DNA from: Anaerolineae bacterium
Lineage (GTDB): Bacteria; Chloroflexota; Anaerolineae; UBA4142; SHND01
Assembly: GCA_021463195.1 (NCBI GenBank)
Contig: JAJTXZ010000013.1
Span: 1 to 64,000, forward strand
Direction of reading: 5' to 3'
Length of the DNA stretch: 64,000 bases
In this document: piece after piece, positions 49,479 through 57,575 of the stretch
Layout: every line of letters begins with the position of its first letter
Numbering within the stretch: position 1 is the stretch's first letter
Notes under the pieces: generated by a model
What the model was told of the DNA's origin: nothing
Database searches by the model: none
What the model saw: only the letters and a program-made list of their open reading frames with translations
Translations under genes and position numbers: made by a program

Positions 49479-49925
49479 AAGAATACAAATGGCAGGTGAC
49501 GAGTGACGGGTAAAGGCGCGTGTGTCACCTATCAACTGCGCTGTAAAATTTTATTTTGTTGAAATGATTGTAGCATGTCCAAATCAGCGGCGCAAATCAA
49601 TTCCGATTAGTCTCTGGAATAATTCTAACTTCTTCCTTCACAAGATGAGTTCGCTGTAGGGAAATCCCTACTAAAACTGTAGGGGTTTGCCCAGTGACAA
49701 TCTTTTGGAAATCGCTTATATAAAAATTGAAAATAAAGAGAATCTCTGTGTTAAAATGATTTTGATATTTGGGAGCTTTCTCTGCAATCTACGCGCTTCC
49801 GAGCTCATCGAACGAATTCCCTTTTCAACGATTGACGAATCGTGAACCTACCGTTTCGGTCAAGCATTTCAGGAAAAGGGTCGGGCGCGCGACGTGCATT
49901 CGCCTCACAGGTTTTATTTTTACTG
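49479..49925. other. AT-rich intergenic region
   Basis: A stretch of about 450 bp visibly poorer in CGCG words than the rest. It holds a small hairpin gtaggga-aa-tccctac (49656-49671), a possible plus-strand promoter (TTGAAA 49727-49732, TAAAAT 49752-49757; the 19-bp spacing is long) and a possible minus-strand -10 TACAAT (49567-49572) for hpt. No other gene was seen. Confidence 0.5.
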
Positions 49926-50222
49926 ATGAAGCAAACCTTTCAGAATCTTCTCACCGTTTCTATAATTTTTTCCACTGCGGCTATTTTAATTGAGCTGTTT
50001 ATAATACCTATGGTTCGAATCTTGCCAGAACGTTATAGCTTTTGGAACCTGTGGGTGATGTTGGCGGCGGCGCTTATCTTGGCGACTCTGGGCATCTTTG
50101 CCGGCGCTGCACAGTTCAAGAAGGAGAAAACGCGTAGAGCTCTTATGGGATTCTTGTTAGGACAAACAGCTCTTTTGCTCATCCTTTTATATTGGCTGAT
50201 CCAAACCTTGCTCGCCTTCTGA
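49926..50222 (+). CDS. Small AT-rich membrane protein
   Basis: 98-residue protein with three hydrophobic helices (LLTVSIIFSTAAILIELF, FWNLWVMLAAALILATLGIFAG, GFLLGQTALLLILLYWLIQTLLAF) and a basic loop KKEKTRRAL. No family is recognised. The ATG at 49926 starts the hydrophobic N-terminus; an upstream open frame from 49842 has no support. It is more AT-rich than the rest of the window. Confidence 0.55.
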   Translation: MKQTFQNLLTVSIIFSTAAILIELFIIPMVRILPERYSFWNLWVMLAAALILATLGIFAGAAQFKKEKTRRALMGFLLGQTALLLILLYWLIQTLLAF

Positions 50223-50261
50223 ATTCTTGCAACCCATGTGAACACGTCGCACCGGAGCATT

Positions 50262-50477
50262 ATGCGCCATTTCTTGATTGCAACCGCGTTGTGGATAACT
50301 CTCGCGGAGTTGGGACTGTTCTTTTGGTACGGCATGGCGAGCGACTGCTGCTCCGACCTCAAGTACTTTTACGGTGTCACTCGGCTGCAAGGCAAAGTCA
50401 AGCTGGGATGGATTTCGGAAGCCGACGCAGAGCGCCAAATCGCGCAGCTGCAACAAACATATTTGAAATTTGTGTGA
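50262..50477 (+). CDS. Small membrane protein, possibly interrupted by TGA
   Basis: 71-residue protein with an N-terminal helix (MRHFLIATALWITLAELGLFFWYGM), a Cys pair and a helical segment. Immediately after the TGA at 50475-50477 the same frame stays open for 38 codons (50478-50591) and encodes a second membrane helix (LLLSALNIPILAFLLWAW) before a stop at 50592-50594. The intact gene may therefore be 50262-50594 with a nonsense or readthrough codon. It follows the small membrane gene at 49926, 39 bp downstream. Confidence 0.45.
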   Translation: MRHFLIATALWITLAELGLFFWYGMASDCCSDLKYFYGVTRLQGKVKLGWISEADAERQIAQLQQTYLKFV

Positions 50478-50594
50478 GACATAGCCAAAACGCCACTGCT
50501 GTTGTCCGCGCTCAACATTCCTATTCTCGCATTCTTGCTATGGGCGTGGGGCAACGCGACAACGCAGCTCAATGAGACCTCACCGCATCCATGA
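50478..50594 (+). pseudogene. Possible 3' part of the small membrane protein beyond an in-frame TGA
   Basis: Reading in frame from 50478 gives D-I-A-K-T-P followed by a hydrophobic helix and a polar tail (GNATTQLNETSPHP), ending with TGA. A one-base change (TGA to TGG, Trp) would join it to the upstream open frame. There is no start codon or RBS of its own. Confidence 0.4.
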
Positions 50595-50597
50595 CTT

Positions 50598-50634
50598 GCC
50601 CCATCTTTCCGCCAGAGATGGGGCGATATTTTTT
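50598..50634 (+). terminator. Intrinsic terminator
   Basis: 9-bp stem gccccatct/agatggggc (50598-50606, 50616-50624) and then gatatttttt. It ends the two small membrane genes just after the open frame closes. Confidence 0.8.
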
Positions 50635-50653
50635 GCAACCAAAAATTTTGATT

Positions 50654-50742
50654 GATGATTACCCACATCTCGAAAACGCAGCGGAATCCAGACCCCAAGG
50701 GTTTTCGAAAATCCTGCGGGTCTGGAAATTCGGGTAATCATC
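50654..50742 (+). mobile_element. MITE-like palindromic element, copy A
   Basis: 89-bp element with perfect 11-bp terminal inverted repeats gatgattaccc / gggtaatcatc, an internal tctcgaaaacgcag segment, and a central ccccaagg-type palindrome (tccagaccccaagggttttc) with a decayed right half. A second copy lies in the opposite orientation at 63300-63393. No transposase gene is present. Confidence 0.72.
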
Positions 50743-50771
50743 GGAAATTTTGACCATTCCCCTATCGCGGC

Positions 50772-50777
50772 TATAAT
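50772..50777 (+). promoter_or_regulatory. TATAAT -10 box upstream of rplY
   Basis: TATAAT 86 nt before the ATG at 50864, within ctataatagc. The intervening leader has no obvious structure. Confidence 0.45.
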
Positions 50778-50863
50778 AGCGAATTGCGTCCATCAGGCGC
50801 GTTTTTGTGTACAGAGCTATTATTTGCGTTTCTCAAAACGCGGCAGGAAGGAAAGAATTCGTC

Positions 50864-51523
50864 ATGGCTGAAGAAATTCAATTAAGCGTAAAACCGCGTG
50901 AAATCGTTGGCAAACAGGTGCGCGCGTTGCGCCGCGAGGGCTGGATTCCGCTCGTGATCTATGGCGCGCATGTTCAACCGCGCCATATGCAAGCGGAAGA
51001 ACGCGCGCTGCGCGCGGTCATTTCCAAAGCGGGACAGAATCGTTTGATTCGTCTCGACACGGGCGACGGCGGACAGCATGTCGTTATCACCCGCGAAATT
51101 CAACGCGAACCGATCAGCGGAAATTTTTGGCACATTGATTTTATGGAAATTTCGCTGACGGAAAAAATGGACATTGACATCCCCGTCGTCTTGCAAGGCG
51201 TTCCGCCTCTCACCAAGAGCGGCGAAGGACTGCTCATTCATGGACTCGAATCAGTGGCGGTGCGCGTGCTGCCCACCGACCTCATTCCTGAAATTGTGGT
51301 TGATGTTTCGAATCTGGTCAATTTGAATGATGCCGTTCACGTTTCAGATTTGAAACTTGGCGACAAAATTGAAATCCTCACGAGCGGCGAAGAAATGCTG
51401 GCAAAGCTTATTCCTGTCAAGGAAGAAGTAGTTGCGGCTGAAGCGCCTGTCGCCACCGCCGAAGTCGAAGTGGTTAGCAAAGGCAAAAAAGAAGAAGAGG
51501 GCGAAGCCGAAGCCAAGAAATAA
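50864..51523 (+). CDS. rplY: Ribosomal protein L25, long TL5/CTC form
   Basis: 219-residue protein of the large ribosomal subunit that binds 5S rRNA. The N-terminal ~95 residues are the L25 domain (IQLSVKPREIVGKQVRALRREGWIPLVIYG), the rest the CTC beta domain (IDIPVVLQGVPPLTKSGEGLLIHGLESVAVRVLPTDLIPEIVVDVS), and it ends in an acidic/Lys tail. The ATG at 50864 follows AGGAAAG. It stands alone 200 bp before mreB. Confidence 0.95.
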   Translation: MAEEIQLSVKPREIVGKQVRALRREGWIPLVIYGAHVQPRHMQAEERALRAVISKAGQNRLIRLDTGDGGQHVVITREIQREPISGNFWHIDFMEISLTEKMDIDIPVVLQGVPPLTKSGEGLLIHGLESVAVRVLPTDLIPEIVVDVSNLVNLNDAVHVSDLKLGDKIEILTSGEEMLAKLIPVKEEVVAAEAPVATAEVEVVSKGKKEEEGEAEAKK

Positions 51524-51589
51524 AATTGACGCGCGTCAGGATAATACACGCGCTTGTCAATTTGTTTGGAGCGCGCGGCGCGTTGCGCG

Positions 51590-51660
51590 GACCCCAAGGA
51601 TTTTTGCGCTGGACGATGCGGACAACGCATTTGTCGCGCGGCGCGCGAATCCTTGGGGTC
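51590..51660. repeat. Ccccaagg-family palindrome upstream of mreB
   Basis: Arms gaccccaaggatttt... (51590-51602) and aatccttggggtc (51648-51660), perfect over 13 bp, with a 45-nt loop that includes a nested gatgcg/cgcat stem. It ends 17 bp before the mreB -10 box. Confidence 0.65.
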
Positions 51661-51676
51661 TTGTTTGGACTTGTGA

Positions 51677-51682
51677 TATAAT
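51677..51682 (+). promoter_or_regulatory. TATAAT -10 box of mreB
   Basis: TATAAT in ttgtgatataatccgcc, 43 nt before the GTG start of mreB at 51726, just downstream of the palindrome. Confidence 0.5.
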
Positions 51683-51725
51683 CCGCCAAAAGTATGTTTG
51701 TTTTTCCGCATAGGAGTGTTGTGTC

Positions 51726-52793
51726 GTGACGAGCGCGTTAACCAGCCCATTCAACGCGATTTTTGGCGCGTTCTCGCGCGATGTCTCGATTGATCTCGGC
51801 ACCGCCAATACTCTCGTCCTCGTGCGCGGGCGCGGCATCACGATCAACGAACCCTCCGTCGTTGCGATCGAACGCCGCAGCAAGCGCGTCCTCGCCATCG
51901 GTTCAGAAGCCAAGCAAATGGTTGGACGCACGCCGGCTGACATTATCGCCATTCGACCCCTGCGCGACGGCGTCATTTCCGATTTCGATGTCACCGAAGC
52001 GATGCTCACGCATTTCATTCGGCGCGTGCATGATCAAACCTTTTTACCGCATCGTCCGCGCGTCGTCATCGGCATTCCTTCCGGCGTGACCGAAGTAGAA
52101 AAACGCGCGGTCAAAGACGCCGCCACAAGCGCGGGCGCGCGCGAAGTGCATCTGATCGAGGAACCGATGGCGGCGGCGATTGGCGCGGGCTTGCCCGTCA
52201 CCGAAGCGGTTGGTTCGATGATTGTGGATATCGGCGGCGGCACCACCGAAATGGCAGTCTTGTCGCTCGGCGGCATCGTCGTCAGTCGTTCCGTACGCGT
52301 CGCGGGCGACGAGATGGACGATGAAATTATTCGCTATGCGCGCGAAAAATATAACTTGTTGATTGGCGAGCGCATGGCGGAACAAGCGAAAATCGAAATC
52401 GGTTCCGCGTATCCATTGAATCAAGAGCGCACGATGGTCATTCGCGGGCGCAATCTCATCACAGGCCTGCCCGAATCCATCGAAATCTCTTCAGTCGAAA
52501 TTCGCGAAGCGCTGGTGAATCCGATAAATCAAATTGTGGATGCGCTCAAAACGACGATTGACGAAACGCCGCCTGAACTTGTCGCCGATTTGATGGTGCG
52601 GGGCATCGTCCTCGCCGGCGGCGGCGCGATTCTTGGCGGCTTGGCTGAGCGTCTTTCACGCGAGACAAAAATGCGCGTGTATGTCGCCGACGACCCCTTG
52701 ACCTGTGTCGTGCGCGGCGCGGGCCAATTTCTCGAGATGCTCGATATTTTGCCGCGCGGTTTTGCCAACACTAACGGGCGCGGCAAACGCTGA
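51726..52793 (+). CDS. mreB: Rod-shape-determining actin-like protein MreB
   Basis: 355-residue actin-fold ATPase that organises lateral cell-wall synthesis. Phosphate-1 motif IDLGTANTLVLVRGRG, connect-1 and GIPSGVTEVEKRAVKDAA, phosphate-2 MIVDIGGGTTEMAVLSLGGIV, adenosine motif GIVLAGGGAILGGLAERL. It starts with GTG (TSALTSPFNAIFGAF) downstream of ATAGGAG. It is first of a mreB-mreC-mreD run, a standard cell-shape operon. Confidence 0.97.
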   Translation: MTSALTSPFNAIFGAFSRDVSIDLGTANTLVLVRGRGITINEPSVVAIERRSKRVLAIGSEAKQMVGRTPADIIAIRPLRDGVISDFDVTEAMLTHFIRRVHDQTFLPHRPRVVIGIPSGVTEVEKRAVKDAATSAGAREVHLIEEPMAAAIGAGLPVTEAVGSMIVDIGGGTTEMAVLSLGGIVVSRSVRVAGDEMDDEIIRYAREKYNLLIGERMAEQAKIEIGSAYPLNQERTMVIRGRNLITGLPESIEISSVEIREALVNPINQIVDALKTTIDETPPELVADLMVRGIVLAGGGAILGGLAERLSRETKMRVYVADDPLTCVVRGAGQFLEMLDILPRGFANTNGRGKR

Positions 52794-52889
52794 CGCTTGG
52801 ATGCAAAAACAAAATTTTTTCGGCGCGCCGGCGTTGCCGTTTAGTGTGTTATGCAAATGCTCCACCCCTATTTGACGTAATTCTTCTTC

Positions 52890-53819
52890 ATGTTCGACCT
52901 CTTGCGTTCGCGTGTCGGCGTCGTCTTTTTATTGCTCCTCATTGTCATTCTTGGAATCGTCTTGCGTTTCACTGGCAATATGGGGGTGGTCGAGGACGCG
53001 ACCTTTGGCGTATTTTCGCCAGTCCAGGAATTGTTGATTGATGTCACCAACGGCGTGACCAATTTGTTTGGCGGCTTTCAAAGCGTGAATGAATTGCGCG
53101 CGCAGGTCAAACAGCTGCAAGACCAACTGAATCAATCCACTCTCGATCGCGTGCGGGTGCGCGAATTGGAAAGCGAAAACGCGGAACTGCGCGCGCAGCT
53201 GGAATACAAACAAGCCAACCCCGATTATTTGTTAAGCGGCGCGACGATTCTGGAAAATCGCGCGCGCGTGCTGGGCCAAGATCCGTCGGCGTTGGCTAAC
53301 TTTATCGTGATTGACCAGGGCCGCGCGGATAATGTCGCGGTGGGCATGCCCATTATCACGCCCGCCGGTTTGGTGGGGCGCGTGACCGAAGTCGGCACGC
53401 ACTGGGCGCGCGTGCAATTAATCAACGATTCTTCATCGTCGGTCAACGCGGTTGTGCAATCCTCGCGCGCGACGGGCATTATTCAGGGGCAAGGACGCGG
53501 CAGCGATTTATTGATAATGCGTTTTCTGCCATTGGGTGAAGCGGTTCAAGAAGGCGATGTAATCCTCACCTCCGGCATTAGCGGCACATTTCCAAAACGG
53601 ATTGTCATTGGCCAAGTGGTCCAAGTCAACCAGCGCGATACCGATTTATTTACCGAAGCGCTGGTGCGCCCGAGCGTAGATTTGCAGCGTCTGGAATATG
53701 TTTTGGTGATGAAGCGTTTTACGCCCACCGATATTACCGCCGAAGAGACGCCGACGCCGGCGCCTTCACCCACTGCTACGCGCCGCGCGCCGGCGCCCAC
53801 CGTCACGCCGACGCAATAG
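52890..53819 (+). CDS. mreC: Cell-shape protein MreC
   Basis: 309-residue protein of the elongasome: N-terminal membrane helix (VGVVFLLLLIVILGIVLRFTG), a coiled coil at about residues 65-110 (LRAQVKQLQDQLNQSTLDRVRVRELESENAELRAQL) and the beta-rich MreC domain (TPAGLVGRVTEVGTHWARVQLINDSSSSVNAVV, DLLIMRFLPLGEAVQEGDVILTSGISGTFPKRIVIGQV). A Thr/Pro tail (TPTPAPSPTATR) extends beyond the usual end. 97 bp after mreB. Confidence 0.95.
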   Translation: MFDLLRSRVGVVFLLLLIVILGIVLRFTGNMGVVEDATFGVFSPVQELLIDVTNGVTNLFGGFQSVNELRAQVKQLQDQLNQSTLDRVRVRELESENAELRAQLEYKQANPDYLLSGATILENRARVLGQDPSALANFIVIDQGRADNVAVGMPIITPAGLVGRVTEVGTHWARVQLINDSSSSVNAVVQSSRATGIIQGQGRGSDLLIMRFLPLGEAVQEGDVILTSGISGTFPKRIVIGQVVQVNQRDTDLFTEALVRPSVDLQRLEYVLVMKRFTPTDITAEETPTPAPSPTATRRAPAPTVTPTQ

Positions 53820-53890
53820 CTGCGCGCTGCCGCGCGCGCAAGTTTTGAATTTTCAATTTCGATTCTCAAATCCGCGAATCCGCGATTTCA

Positions 53891-54388
53891 ATGTCTCCCT
53901 ATCTCGTCATTCCGCTACTCGCGCTGGTCGCCGTGATACAGACTACCCTGCTGCCGATTTTTCTGCCGGGACCGGTGCGCCCCGATTTAATGCTCATGCT
54001 CGTCGTCGGTTGGGGCGTCGTGCATGGCGGCGGACAGGCAACGCTGTGGGGTTTTGGCGGCGGCATTCTTTTGGATTTGTTGGCGGGGACGCCGTTCGGC
54101 TTGTACTCGATCGCGTTCGGCTCGATTGGCTTTCTTGCCGATGCGCTCCAAACCACTTTTTTTCGCTCCAACATTTTGATTCCCTTGGCGACGATTTTTA
54201 TCGCGACGCTGATGGTGTATATCGGCGGCGCGGCGGCGATGCAAACTTTGGGCTATCCAATCAGTTGGGCGATTTATATTTTTAATATCGTTTTGCCCAC
54301 CGCCATTCTCAACACCGCGCTAATGCCGTTGGTATATTGGGCGCTGCGCCGCCTCGACCGCGTGGTGCGCCCGCGTCTCACATGGTGA
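53891..54388 (+). CDS. mreD: Cell-shape protein MreD
   Basis: 165-residue inner-membrane protein with about five helices, start MSPYLVIPLLALVAVIQTTLLPIFLPG, then GPVRPDLMLMLVVGWGVVHGGGQATLWGFGGGILLDLLAGTPFGLYSIAFG, the MreD signature stretch. It follows mreC by 71 bp. The gene overlaps the following GT-C-like gene by 7 bp. Confidence 0.9.
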   Translation: MSPYLVIPLLALVAVIQTTLLPIFLPGPVRPDLMLMLVVGWGVVHGGGQATLWGFGGGILLDLLAGTPFGLYSIAFGSIGFLADALQTTFFRSNILIPLATIFIATLMVYIGGAAAMQTLGYPISWAIYIFNIVLPTAILNTALMPLVYWALRRLDRVVRPRLTW

Positions 54389-56724
54389 CCCGTGCGCTCC
54401 GCCGCGCGTTGGAATATTCCGACGCGTTATGGCTAGCCCTTTTATTCCTTTTGGCGCTCCCCGCGCTGCTGCCGCTTTTTTCAAACGCGCCCACGCGCAG
54501 CGCCGACGGTTTGCTGCATCTCTATCGTCTCACGCAGCTCGACGCGCTCTGGCGGCAAGGCATTTTTTTTGCGCGCTGGTTTCCCGATGTCGCGTACGGT
54601 TATGGTTTGCCCCTCTTTAATTATTACGCGCCGTTGGCGTATTACTTGACCGCGCCGTTGCATTGGCTCGGCGCGCCCTCTACGCTCGCGCTCAATCTCT
54701 CGCTCGCCGCCGCGCTGTGGCTCGGCGCTGTCGGAATGTTTTTTTTCGCGCGCGCGCTGCTCGAATCGCTTGACGCGTTAGCGCGGCGCGGAACGGAACC
54801 GCGCGAAAATTTTCCCGAACTCGCCGCCCTAATCGCCGCCCTCGCGTATTTGTATGCGCCTTATCTTGGCTTTAACGCGTTACAGCGCGCGAATTTGGCG
54901 GAACAATGGGCGTTGGCGTTCGCGCCGTTCGCGCTGTGGCGCGTTTTGGAATTGACGCGACGCGTCACGCCGCTGAATTGGACGTTGGCGCTTTTGACGT
55001 TCGCGGCGCTTTTATTGGCGCACAATGTGACCGGGTTTCTGTTTGCGCCGCTATTTTTATTTTTTGGCGCTGCCTGCGCCTTGACGCAACCTAAACCGTT
55101 CACGCCGCGCGTATGGGCGGGAATCGTTTCGGCGTTTTTGGGCGCGCTCGCGCTTGCCGCGTTTTTCTGGCTGCCCGCGTTGCTGGAACGCGATTATATT
55201 CAAATCGCGCGCGTGATTGTGACACCCGATTTCGATTACCGTTTCAATTTTGTCGCGCCGCAGGCATTGCTCGCGCTCTTGCCGCGCGCGGATACAGGAC
55301 GTTTGAATCCGTCCTATCCCGATACGCTCGGACTCGTCCAAGTTATTTTAGCGAGCGCGGGTTTGGGCGTGCTTGGCCTAAAATTTCGCGCGCGTCGCGC
55401 GTTGCCTCTGTGCGCGCTCGCGCTCGCCGCGGCGAGTTTTATTTTTTTAATGGTCGCGCCATCGCAGCCGTTATGGGATAATGTGACGCTGCTGTCATTC
55501 GTTCAACTGCCGATGCGGCTGCGCGGCTTGGCCGCGCTCTGCCTCGCGCCGTTGACCGGCATTTTTTTGTTGGCGCTGCCGCCGCGCGCGCGGCTCGGCG
55601 CCGCGTCCGTCGCGCTCGTCATTCTCGTCTTGAGCGTCATGCCGCTTTTGTACCCGCGCTATGCGCGCGCGACGCCGCTCAATCCGACGTTGATGGATAT
55701 GTTCGCGTACGAACAAAAAACGGGCGCGTTCGGCGCCACATCGTTTGGCGAATATTTGCCGGTGTGGGCGCAAATTCTGCCGAACCAAACGCCATTTGCG
55801 GAAGCGTATGAACGCAATGCGAATCCGAATCGCTTTGTCATACCAGAGGGCGTGACCCTCTGCGGCGAACAGATCGCGCCGCTGTCGCAAAGCTTGTGTA
55901 CGCAAGCGGAATCGGCGTGGCATGTGGTATTTCGCGCGTTTTATTTTCCGGGTTGGCGCGCGTACGTGAATGACGCGCCGGTCGAAATCGCGCCGACGCC
56001 GCGCACAGGTTTGATTTCGTTCAGCGCGCCGCCCAATGCCAGCTTGCGCGTGGAATATCAAGGCACGCCCGTCGAAAATCTTGCGGACGGGTTTTCGCGC
56101 GCGAGCGCGCTCGTGATTTTTGGCGTAATGATTGTCGCGTTTGCGCGCCGCCGCAAGACTGGAAACGAAAACGAAAACGCGTCTCGCGTCCGGCGTCCAC
56201 CGCAGCGCGCTGGTTTGGTCACGCTAACGCTGGTCGCGTGCGGTTTGCTCGCGTTCAAAATTTTTTATCTCGACCGCACGAGCAATTTGTTTGTCGCGCG
56301 CTATGACGGCGAAACGGCGCAAGGCATCGCGCAACCGCGCAATCTCCGTTTTGGCGACGCGTTCCAATTTCTCGGTTATGATATCGGCGCCGCTCACGCG
56401 CGGCGCGGCGATACGCTGCGCGTGACCTTGTATTGGCGCGCGCTGCCGGGTCTGAATCGGAATCTCAGCACGTTCGTGCATCTCACCGCCGCCGATGGTT
56501 TTGTGTTGGCGCAGCAGGACAATCTGCATCCGGCAAATGCGCCGACCGCGCGCTGGGATGTGGATGCGTATGGCGCGGACGAACACGCGTTAGAAATTCC
56601 CGCCGCGCTCGCGCCGGGGACGTACACGCTGCGGGGGGGGGTGTACGATCCGGCGACGAATACGCGTTTGAGAACGGCGGATGGAGCCGATTTTGTGGAC
56701 TTGGGTCGGATTGAAATAAAATGA
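54382..56724 (+). CDS. GT-C-like membrane protein (PTPS-related family) with C-terminal beta domain
   Basis: 780-residue protein: about a dozen membrane helices and two extracytoplasmic domains. After helix 1 an external loop has SADGLLHLYRLTQLDALWRQGIFFARWFPDVAYGYGLPLFNYYAPLAYYL, the pattern of the 6-pyruvoyl-tetrahydropterin-synthase-related (GT-C-like) membrane family, with an Asp in the position of GT-C catalytic residues. The C-terminal ~125 residues carry the same beta module as the protein at 3273-5150 (FGDAFQFLGYDIGA, LYWRALPG, LAPGTYTLRGGVYD, DGADFVDL). It probably transfers or modifies an envelope glycan. It overlaps mreD by 7 bp, so it is co-translated with the shape operon. Confidence 0.72.
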   Translation: MVTRALRRALEYSDALWLALLFLLALPALLPLFSNAPTRSADGLLHLYRLTQLDALWRQGIFFARWFPDVAYGYGLPLFNYYAPLAYYLTAPLHWLGAPSTLALNLSLAAALWLGAVGMFFFARALLESLDALARRGTEPRENFPELAALIAALAYLYAPYLGFNALQRANLAEQWALAFAPFALWRVLELTRRVTPLNWTLALLTFAALLLAHNVTGFLFAPLFLFFGAACALTQPKPFTPRVWAGIVSAFLGALALAAFFWLPALLERDYIQIARVIVTPDFDYRFNFVAPQALLALLPRADTGRLNPSYPDTLGLVQVILASAGLGVLGLKFRARRALPLCALALAAASFIFLMVAPSQPLWDNVTLLSFVQLPMRLRGLAALCLAPLTGIFLLALPPRARLGAASVALVILVLSVMPLLYPRYARATPLNPTLMDMFAYEQKTGAFGATSFGEYLPVWAQILPNQTPFAEAYERNANPNRFVIPEGVTLCGEQIAPLSQSLCTQAESAWHVVFRAFYFPGWRAYVNDAPVEIAPTPRTGLISFSAPPNASLRVEYQGTPVENLADGFSRASALVIFGVMIVAFARRRKTGNENENASRVRRPPQRAGLVTLTLVACGLLAFKIFYLDRTSNLFVARYDGETAQGIAQPRNLRFGDAFQFLGYDIGAAHARRGDTLRVTLYWRALPGLNRNLSTFVHLTAADGFVLAQQDNLHPANAPTARWDVDAYGADEHALEIPAALAPGTYTLRGGVYDPATNTRLRTADGADFVDLGRIEIK

Positions 56725-56744
56725 GACGCCGCGCGCGGCGTCTC
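56723..56744. terminator. Bidirectional terminator between convergent genes
   Basis: Perfect 22-bp palindrome gagacgccgc/gcggcgtctc, which overlaps the stop of the GT-C-like gene and is followed by tgctttt. Confidence 0.8.
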
Positions 56745-56749
56745 TGCTT

Positions 56750-57397
56750 TTAACGTTTGTATTTTTTCAAATAACTCGGCGTAGGAATTCCCGCGCCGAG
56801 TTTTTCATCCGGGACTGGCGCGTGAAATTTTTGTTCCGCCGGAATCACGCCGGCCCACCAAGCTTGGTCGTAATCCGAGGCGTCGTCTTTGGGCCCGCCC
56901 GCGCGCATTTTCGCCGACGCGCTTTCGATGGTGAATTCGATAATGCTCGTCATTTTCATTTCTTTGGCGCTCGGCGCGCGCGAATCGCTCCAGCGTCCGG
57001 GAAAAACGCGGTCGGTCAAGACATGCAGCGCCTCGAATTTTTCCGCCGCGTTGACGAGCAAACGACCCACGCCAAACAAAACCACCGAACGATAATTCAT
57101 GGAATTATGAAAGACGCCGCGCGCGATGACCAGCCCATCGAGCAGCGTCGTCTCGACGCAAATCGGATTGCCCTGTTGAATGTGTTTCAACATGCGGCTC
57201 GCCGCCGCGCCGTGCAGCAGCAGGGTATCGTCGCGCCGCGCGTGAATCGTCGGAATCACGAACGGTTGACCGTCCGCCACAAAGCCGATATGGCAAATCA
57301 ATGCCTCGTCCAAAATTTTATAAATGACCGCGCGGTCGTACATGCCGCGCCCGGGCAGCCGACGGACGCGACTGCGCGCGGAAATAGATTGTGACAT
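56750..57397 (-). CDS. Flavin-binding pyridoxamine-phosphate-oxidase-like (Nim-type) protein
   Basis: 215-residue split-barrel FMN-binding protein. Family words include RRLPGRGMYDRAVIYKILDEALICHIGFVADGQPFVIPTIHARRDDTLLLHGAAASRML and SMNYRSVVLFGVGRLLV. This is the arrangement of nitroimidazole-resistance (NimA-like) and general-stress FMN oxidoreductases; the substrate is not known. The ATG at 57397 has AAGGAG just upstream. It is the only minus-strand gene between mreD and mrdA. Confidence 0.85.
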   Translation of the reverse strand: MSQSISARSRVRRLPGRGMYDRAVIYKILDEALICHIGFVADGQPFVIPTIHARRDDTLLLHGAAASRMLKHIQQGNPICVETTLLDGLVIARGVFHNSMNYRSVVLFGVGRLLVNAAEKFEALHVLTDRVFPGRWSDSRAPSAKEMKMTSIIEFTIESASAKMRAGGPKDDASDYDQAWWAGVIPAEQKFHAPVPDEKLGAGIPTPSYLKKYKR

Positions 57398-57535
57398 ACC
57401 CACTCCTTGAGAATAATATTATCTTGACTCTATCCGATAATTGATTTTTTTACCAGAGCCGCGCGCGGAACAAGCGCTCTCATTAGTTTCTCATAATCGC
57501 GTCGTATAGAATTTGGTTGAGCTTGTTAGCGCGCG

Positions 57536-57541
57536 TATAAT
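57536..57541 (+). promoter_or_regulatory. TATAAT -10 box of mrdA
   Basis: TATAAT in gcgcgtataatttt, 34 nt before the ATG at 57576. Confidence 0.45.
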
Positions 57542-57575
57542 TTTTTTCGCGCGCGCGCGCAAGGTTTTTATTTTT

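Noticed and set aside
57513-57575. N-terminal extension of PBP2 from 57513
   Set aside because: It would place hydrophobic, Arg-rich residues ahead of the normal PBP2 start, and it includes the -10 box at 57536.
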